Below, piece by piece: positions 48,801 through 64,000 of a DNA stretch of 64,000 bases; the stretch's first letter is position 1; the number at the start of each line of letters is the position of its first letter. This DNA is from Eleginops maclovinus. Lineage: Eukaryota > Chordata > Actinopteri > Perciformes > Eleginopidae. The position numbers and the translations under genes were made by a program. The stretch spans positions 12,182,148-12,246,147 of the forward strand of contig NC_086364.1 of the NCBI RefSeq assembly GCF_036324505.1. The letters are read 5' to 3'. The notes beneath the pieces are model-generated. The model was not told the DNA's origin. It did not search any database and saw only the letters and a program-made list of their open reading frames with translations.

Positions 48801-51800
48801 ACGGGCTGCAGTGTGATATAGGAGATGTTGCACCAGTTCAAAAGCTCAAAGTGACATGGTACAAAAATAATCAAACAATCCGGATAGAGAATTTCACCAA
48901 CACAACCAAAACACCAGTAAGTGAGTCCTCTACTTTGTCAGTCGACATCAGCAGGGCAGACAATGGAGCTGAGTTCAGATGTGAGGCTCAACTTGACTTT
49001 GGGCAAAATGGACCACAACTTCCTGTTCATTCAGACAAACTCATCGTTTCTGTGGAGTGTGAGTAAACAATCTGTTGTTTCCGGATAAAAAGAATAATAA
49101 CTTGTTCTATATCATAAAGTAAATATTTGAAGAAATATAAAGTCTTGATTTGCCTCTGCAGATGCTCCTGAATTTAAGAACACAACAGAGCATGTCGTTG
49201 TGTATGAGGGTGAGAATGTGACCCTGAACTGTGACGCTGAGGGGCAACCCAAGCCCACCTTTCATTGGACACATGATGGCAAGAAGTTATCTGATACTAA
49301 TGATCTCAACATCATTAGAGTAAACACCAACACAAAGTACAACTGCTCAGCGAAAAATTATCTTGGAAACATAACTAAGGAATTCCATGTATATGTATCA
49401 CCAAGGAACATCCAACGAGCCCCTGCAATCATAACAACCCCTGAGCCATCCAAACCTAGAGGTAGGATACATTCCTGTGTCCTTTTCATGAGCTAACATG
49501 TGGAATATGTATCACCTATTAATGTCTGTGATGATCAACTTGTTGGTAATTTTAATTATGTGTTTTTTATTTATTGTGTACTAAACTTAAGCACTCATTA
49601 AATATGCTTACTTTTTAATGGCAGGATGCCCACTAGTGTTGAAACCTGCGAAAACAGTGGTAAGATTTGGAGATCCAGCTTCCATTAACTGCAGTACATC
49701 AGCTACAGGTATTATATCAGTGGGCTGGGAGGCTACAAGTGGAGCCAGAATAACTAATGGTTCTGCTGTCCACTGGAGTGTTGATAAAGTGGAAGACTGG
49801 AACATAAATCTTTCTTGCTACCTTAATTATGAAGAGAATGGCATGGATCACCAGTGTTCTGTGAAGCCGGACATCACTGTTTATAGTAAGTACAAGTCTA
49901 TAGACTAGACCCTATCTGCTGTTTTTATCCTGAGCCGAAGTGATGATGTCTATTGCTCATTGATAATCCTAATTGTATAGTAAACATGGACTATATCATG
50001 GCATTTGTGTGTGCATATTTGGTGTATATCTTTGATTGAATGATTGATTCATTACATTTTTATTTCTGTATCATCCCAAACATTTTTCTCAATTGCATGT
50101 GTTAAAAGACACCACTATTTTACATAAATCTCGTCTTATATACAAAACACGAAAAAAAAAACCACAATTAAATATCTCCTACCTAGGCTTTCACCAGATG
50201 AAATGTTAAGTAATATGTTTCAAATCAGCCTTTGTGCATCATACTAAAATCTTGATCTATGTACACCTGCACCACACCTACATTTTAGGGCTATCACTAC
50301 TAATTATTGTCCCTTGCTTTATTTTCAGAGACTCCAGACATTGTATCACTCTCTGCAGTGAATCCTGGGCCAGTGATGGAAGGCACAGAGCACCGGCTGA
50401 AATGTGACATAATTAATGTGACTCCTTCGCAAAAGCTCAATGTGACCTGGTACCGTGGAACTGACATTTTGCACAGAGACATATTGGATAAAATGAGTAT
50501 GAACCCAGTAAACATGTCATCTATTTTCAAATTCACTGCTGAGAGAGATTACAACGGAGCCAATTTCAGATGTGAGGCTGTGCTGAACCTAGGACCAAAT
50601 GGACCAGAACTTGTTCATATTGTAACCTCATCACCTTACACGGCTGTGGTGCAATGTGAGTTGTCCTTTTTGTATTTTTTAAAACTTGCTCAACACACCC
50701 TAAAAGTCAATTTTGCTTAATGTACTGTATGCTGATATTTTCTTTTGTAGATAAACCACTAATCAAAGACTGTCCAAATCATCTCACTGGTGTTGAGCAT
50801 GAGTTCAGTTTGGAGAAGTCGCCCTGTCAAGCTGATGGGAACCCTCTTCCCATTTTTCTGTGGAAGTATGATGGGAAAATGATCAATGCAAATGAGCCCC
50901 TCACCAGGACTCAATCAGGAATATACACAGCAGAAGTTTCAAATAGCCTTGGCAAAAGCAACACCTCTGTCCATATCACAATTGAATGTGAGTGAATGAG
51001 ACCTGCTTGATTGTATAGACGTTCATATTTAATTTTCCATCATTTATTTTAAAGAATATTTTATAATTTTTTTTACAGATGGCCCCAAATTTACTTGTAA
51101 TGATCACTATGAGGTTCAAGTGAATAGTACGCTCCAGTGTGAACTGGAGGGGAATCCTAAGCCAGACATCAAATGGTTGAAGGACGGAAAAATGATGGCT
51201 TCCCCCTGGCGCTGGACAAAGTATGACAGTGGATATTACAGCCTAAGCGCAACCAACAAGCATGGAAACCAAACTCTCAAGCTATACATTGATGTTTTGT
51301 GTAAGTGCTATTGTTTGCAATCCACAAAATAAGTCTTAATATATTGTTTTGTTGACATTGATTTGGGAATATTTAGTTCTTCTTCTCCCACTCACTCAAC
51401 AGTTGCCCCTGAGATCAATGAGGGACCTTACAGTAAGGAGGTGAATCTGCATGGGAATGTGACTCTTAACTGCAGTGCTGAGGGCAACCCTCGTCCTATC
51501 GTGTATTGGAACTACGCCACTGCAGCGAATGTGTGGAATACCACCAGAGGGCACATGAAGAGCATCATCATCACAGGAGCCACGTATACCAATGCTGGTG
51601 TTTACATCTGTGTTGCCACGAATAAAGTTGGGAGTGTGAAAAGTAATTTCACACTGACAATGAAAGGTATCATTATTGACTATGTACAGTGTTGTGAAAC
51701 TGATGTTGATGCTAAACATAGGGTTTCGGGGAAAAACTATTTAATGTATCAAGAAGTAAAAAACTATTTTAATGAATGTGATTTTATCTTGTTTGTCTTT

Positions 51801-51994
51801 CAGGTGAAAGAGTATTTCCCTTGAAATTCATTTGGTGGTTGCTGATTGGATTGATCGTCATCCTCGTTTTTATTGTCATTGTCTACAAACGCTGGAAAAA
51901 ACATGGACGATATAGTTTTATCCCTCACAAAGACAATGATGGTTCAGATATCCCAATGTCTCCTCAGTCTAACGGGGCTAATGATAGAGTGTAA
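45869..51994 (+). CDS. ICAM-like immunoglobulin-superfamily adhesion receptor, 11 Ig-type exons
   Basis: Type I membrane adhesion protein resembling the ICAM family (ICAM5-like length). Exons: signal 45869-45935; A 46645-46923, B 47011-47322, C 47426-47725; second copy A 48381-48659, B 48747-49058, C 49162-49461; then 49625-49885, 50329-50655, 50751-50987, 51079-51300, 51403-51666; TM and tail 51804-51994. Every internal intron is phase 1, so exons can be added or lost in frame; total 1,116 aa. ICAM-type paired cysteines (EVNCSS, YGLQCDI...FRCEAQ) and many N-x-S/T sites are seen. The last exon has FIWWLLIGLIVILVFIVIVY followed by a short basic-start tail. ATGs at 45869, 45884 and 45899 are all in frame; the 45884 start gives a compact signal peptide. 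Human ICAM1/4/5/3 lie in the same syntenic block, which supports the call. Which ICAM it corresponds to one-to-one is not decidable. Confidence 0.9.
46090..49561 (+). repeat. Tandem duplication, two 1,736-bp units, about 99.6% identical
   Basis: Unit 1 is 46090-47825 and unit 2 is 47826-49561, joined head to tail without spacer. Reading both, I count about seven substitutions. Each unit contains ICAM exons A, B and C with their introns. The junctions lie in introns, in non-repetitive sequence (AATTATGT|GAAGTTGCC). Confidence 0.97.
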
Positions 51995-52275
51995 CAATAC
52001 TTCTCAATTGGTAAGATGAAGCCAGACGGTTAATTAACACTTAACCAGAAAAGCTATTATGCCATCTACATAATATGTTTGTAAATATTGTTTTTACATT
52101 TAAACTGGTATGGTACGAGTCTAGGTTTTCAGCTGCAAAAATAGATGTACAAATTATTAATTAGTAGCACTAATAAAAGTGCAACTAACAAAGCAGGTGT
52201 ATTATGACATTGATTTTTTTTTTCTTCAAATTGGTGGATTTAATGTAAGTCAAACCTATTTTTTTTCCTATTCTT

Positions 52276-52281
52276 AATAAA
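52276..52281 (+). terminator. ICAM-like gene polyadenylation signal AATAAA
   Basis: AATAAA about 280 bases after the stop codon. A second candidate stands at 52172-52177. Confidence 0.5.
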
Positions 52282-53117
52282 CGTACTCAATAGCCCGTGT
52301 TAATGTGTTGTGTGTCTATTTGTCAACTTCATTGCTAATTATGTAGGTTATGTAGGTTCATCTTCTTTACAGGTCCACTTTTCTTTTTGCCTTCAAAGTG
52401 TAGCTTTGATTATTGACAATGCCTGAGTTTGTATTGTCCTCTTCAATGTTGGTTACATCAAAAAGTATTGTTTTTTTCAAAACATCTTTGTACAGTTACA
52501 TAAAACATAACACGTGGAGGCAGACTGCCAGGACTGGTTTTGAAGTAGCCAAATAAATAAGAAAAAAAAGCCAGATAAATACTTTATAATTTAGGAAGTC
52601 AGTTTGAATTCATTTATAGAAATCCGTCTGCAGCCCATAAGGCACAAAGCCCTATGAGCTCCTTGCCTTGCCCAGGGGCACTATTAAACCAGGTTAACTA
52701 AAACTATTAAACCAGGTTAACTAAAACTATTAAACCAGTTTAACTAAGACTATCATAACAAAGTGACAGGATGCAGACTGTCCTCAGACCAGTTTGTGGA
52801 TCAGAAGCTACACTGCCCCTTTAAGATTTAGGATTTGGGAGTGACGCGGATATGAAAGCTAGTTTATCCCTCTTTCCTTCGCTATGAAAAATATTTGGAC
52901 ATACTGGACTAACGATTGCCAGCCCGTGTTAATTAGCTCATTATGAGGCTGATTTACATTATTTGTTGACGGAATCAGAACCGTAGTGCATAGTGTTTAC
53001 GGCTGATTTTTCCGCTCGGGATTATACTTGCCAGGGCCGTCCTCCGAGCTGCTGGGATAACTTTGGAGAAGTTCTTTGTATTCGGGGTAGTCAGACAGCT
53101 TGGCCAACAAGCTGAAC
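52282..53117. other. Intergenic and trip10 upstream region
   Basis: Mostly AT-rich with no further gene. It includes the 23-bp minisatellite at 52681-52749. The last 250 bases before the trip10 start are richer in GC and probably hold its promoter and 5' UTR, but no specific element stands out. Confidence 0.45.
52681..52749. repeat. 23-bp minisatellite, three copies
   Basis: The unit CTATTAAACCAGGTTAACTAAAA starts at 52681, 52704 and 52727. The first two copies are identical; the third differs by two bases. It contains the palindrome GTTAAC. Confidence 0.95.
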
Positions 53118-63982
<10,865 letters not shown>

Positions 63983-64000
63983 GTGAGTCACCAGAGGAGA

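Overview
This window is vertebrate nuclear DNA, almost certainly from a ray-finned (teleost, probably percomorph) fish. The genes are split into many short exons with GT-AG introns. Dinucleotide and tetranucleotide microsatellites are long, several DNA transposons of the hAT superfamily are present, and the gene order dnmt1 - eif3g - p2ry11 - ppan - angptl6 - ICAM matches the block around DNMT1 on human 19p13.2. The species cannot be named from sequence alone.

Layout. 1-1750: upstream flank and promoter. 1751-14262 (+): complete dnmt1, 34 coding exons, 1515 aa predicted. 14.8-16.7 kb: a decayed hAT (Charlie/GTF2IRD2-like) relic. 17056-24311: a hAT element with perfect 8-bp target duplications, itself interrupted by a second, intact-looking hAT (17229-21599) with an 839-aa two-exon transposase and its own perfect 8-bp duplication. 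24654-27601 (-): complete eif3g, 10 exons, 297 aa. 28494-29420 (-): p2ry11, a single coding exon. 30988-32031: a non-autonomous hAT. 32595-35998 (-): complete ppan, 12 exons, 536 aa. Four of its introns each carry a C/D-box snoRNA of the SNORD105 type. 36956-39664: an unclassified terminal-inverted-repeat element with nine copies of a TGTCAACTCTGTTA motif in two blocks around a broken gene. 41778-45267 (+): angptl6, 6 coding exons, 486 aa. 45869-51994 (+): an ICAM-like adhesion receptor whose first three immunoglobulin exons lie in a near-identical 1,736-bp tandem duplication. 53118 to the window end (+): 5' part of trip10 (CIP4; F-BAR domain), running off the edge.

How the parts relate. dnmt1, eif3g and ppan are housekeeping growth genes (maintenance methylation, translation initiation, 60S ribosome assembly). 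The ppan introns add rRNA-methylation guides aimed at 18S C797 and U799. p2ry11, angptl6 and the ICAM gene encode a nucleotide receptor, a secreted angiopoietin-like factor and a cell-adhesion receptor. The points most worth a second look are the four-snoRNA set in ppan, the motif-array transposon at 37-39.7 kb, the hAT-in-hAT nest and the ICAM tandem duplication.
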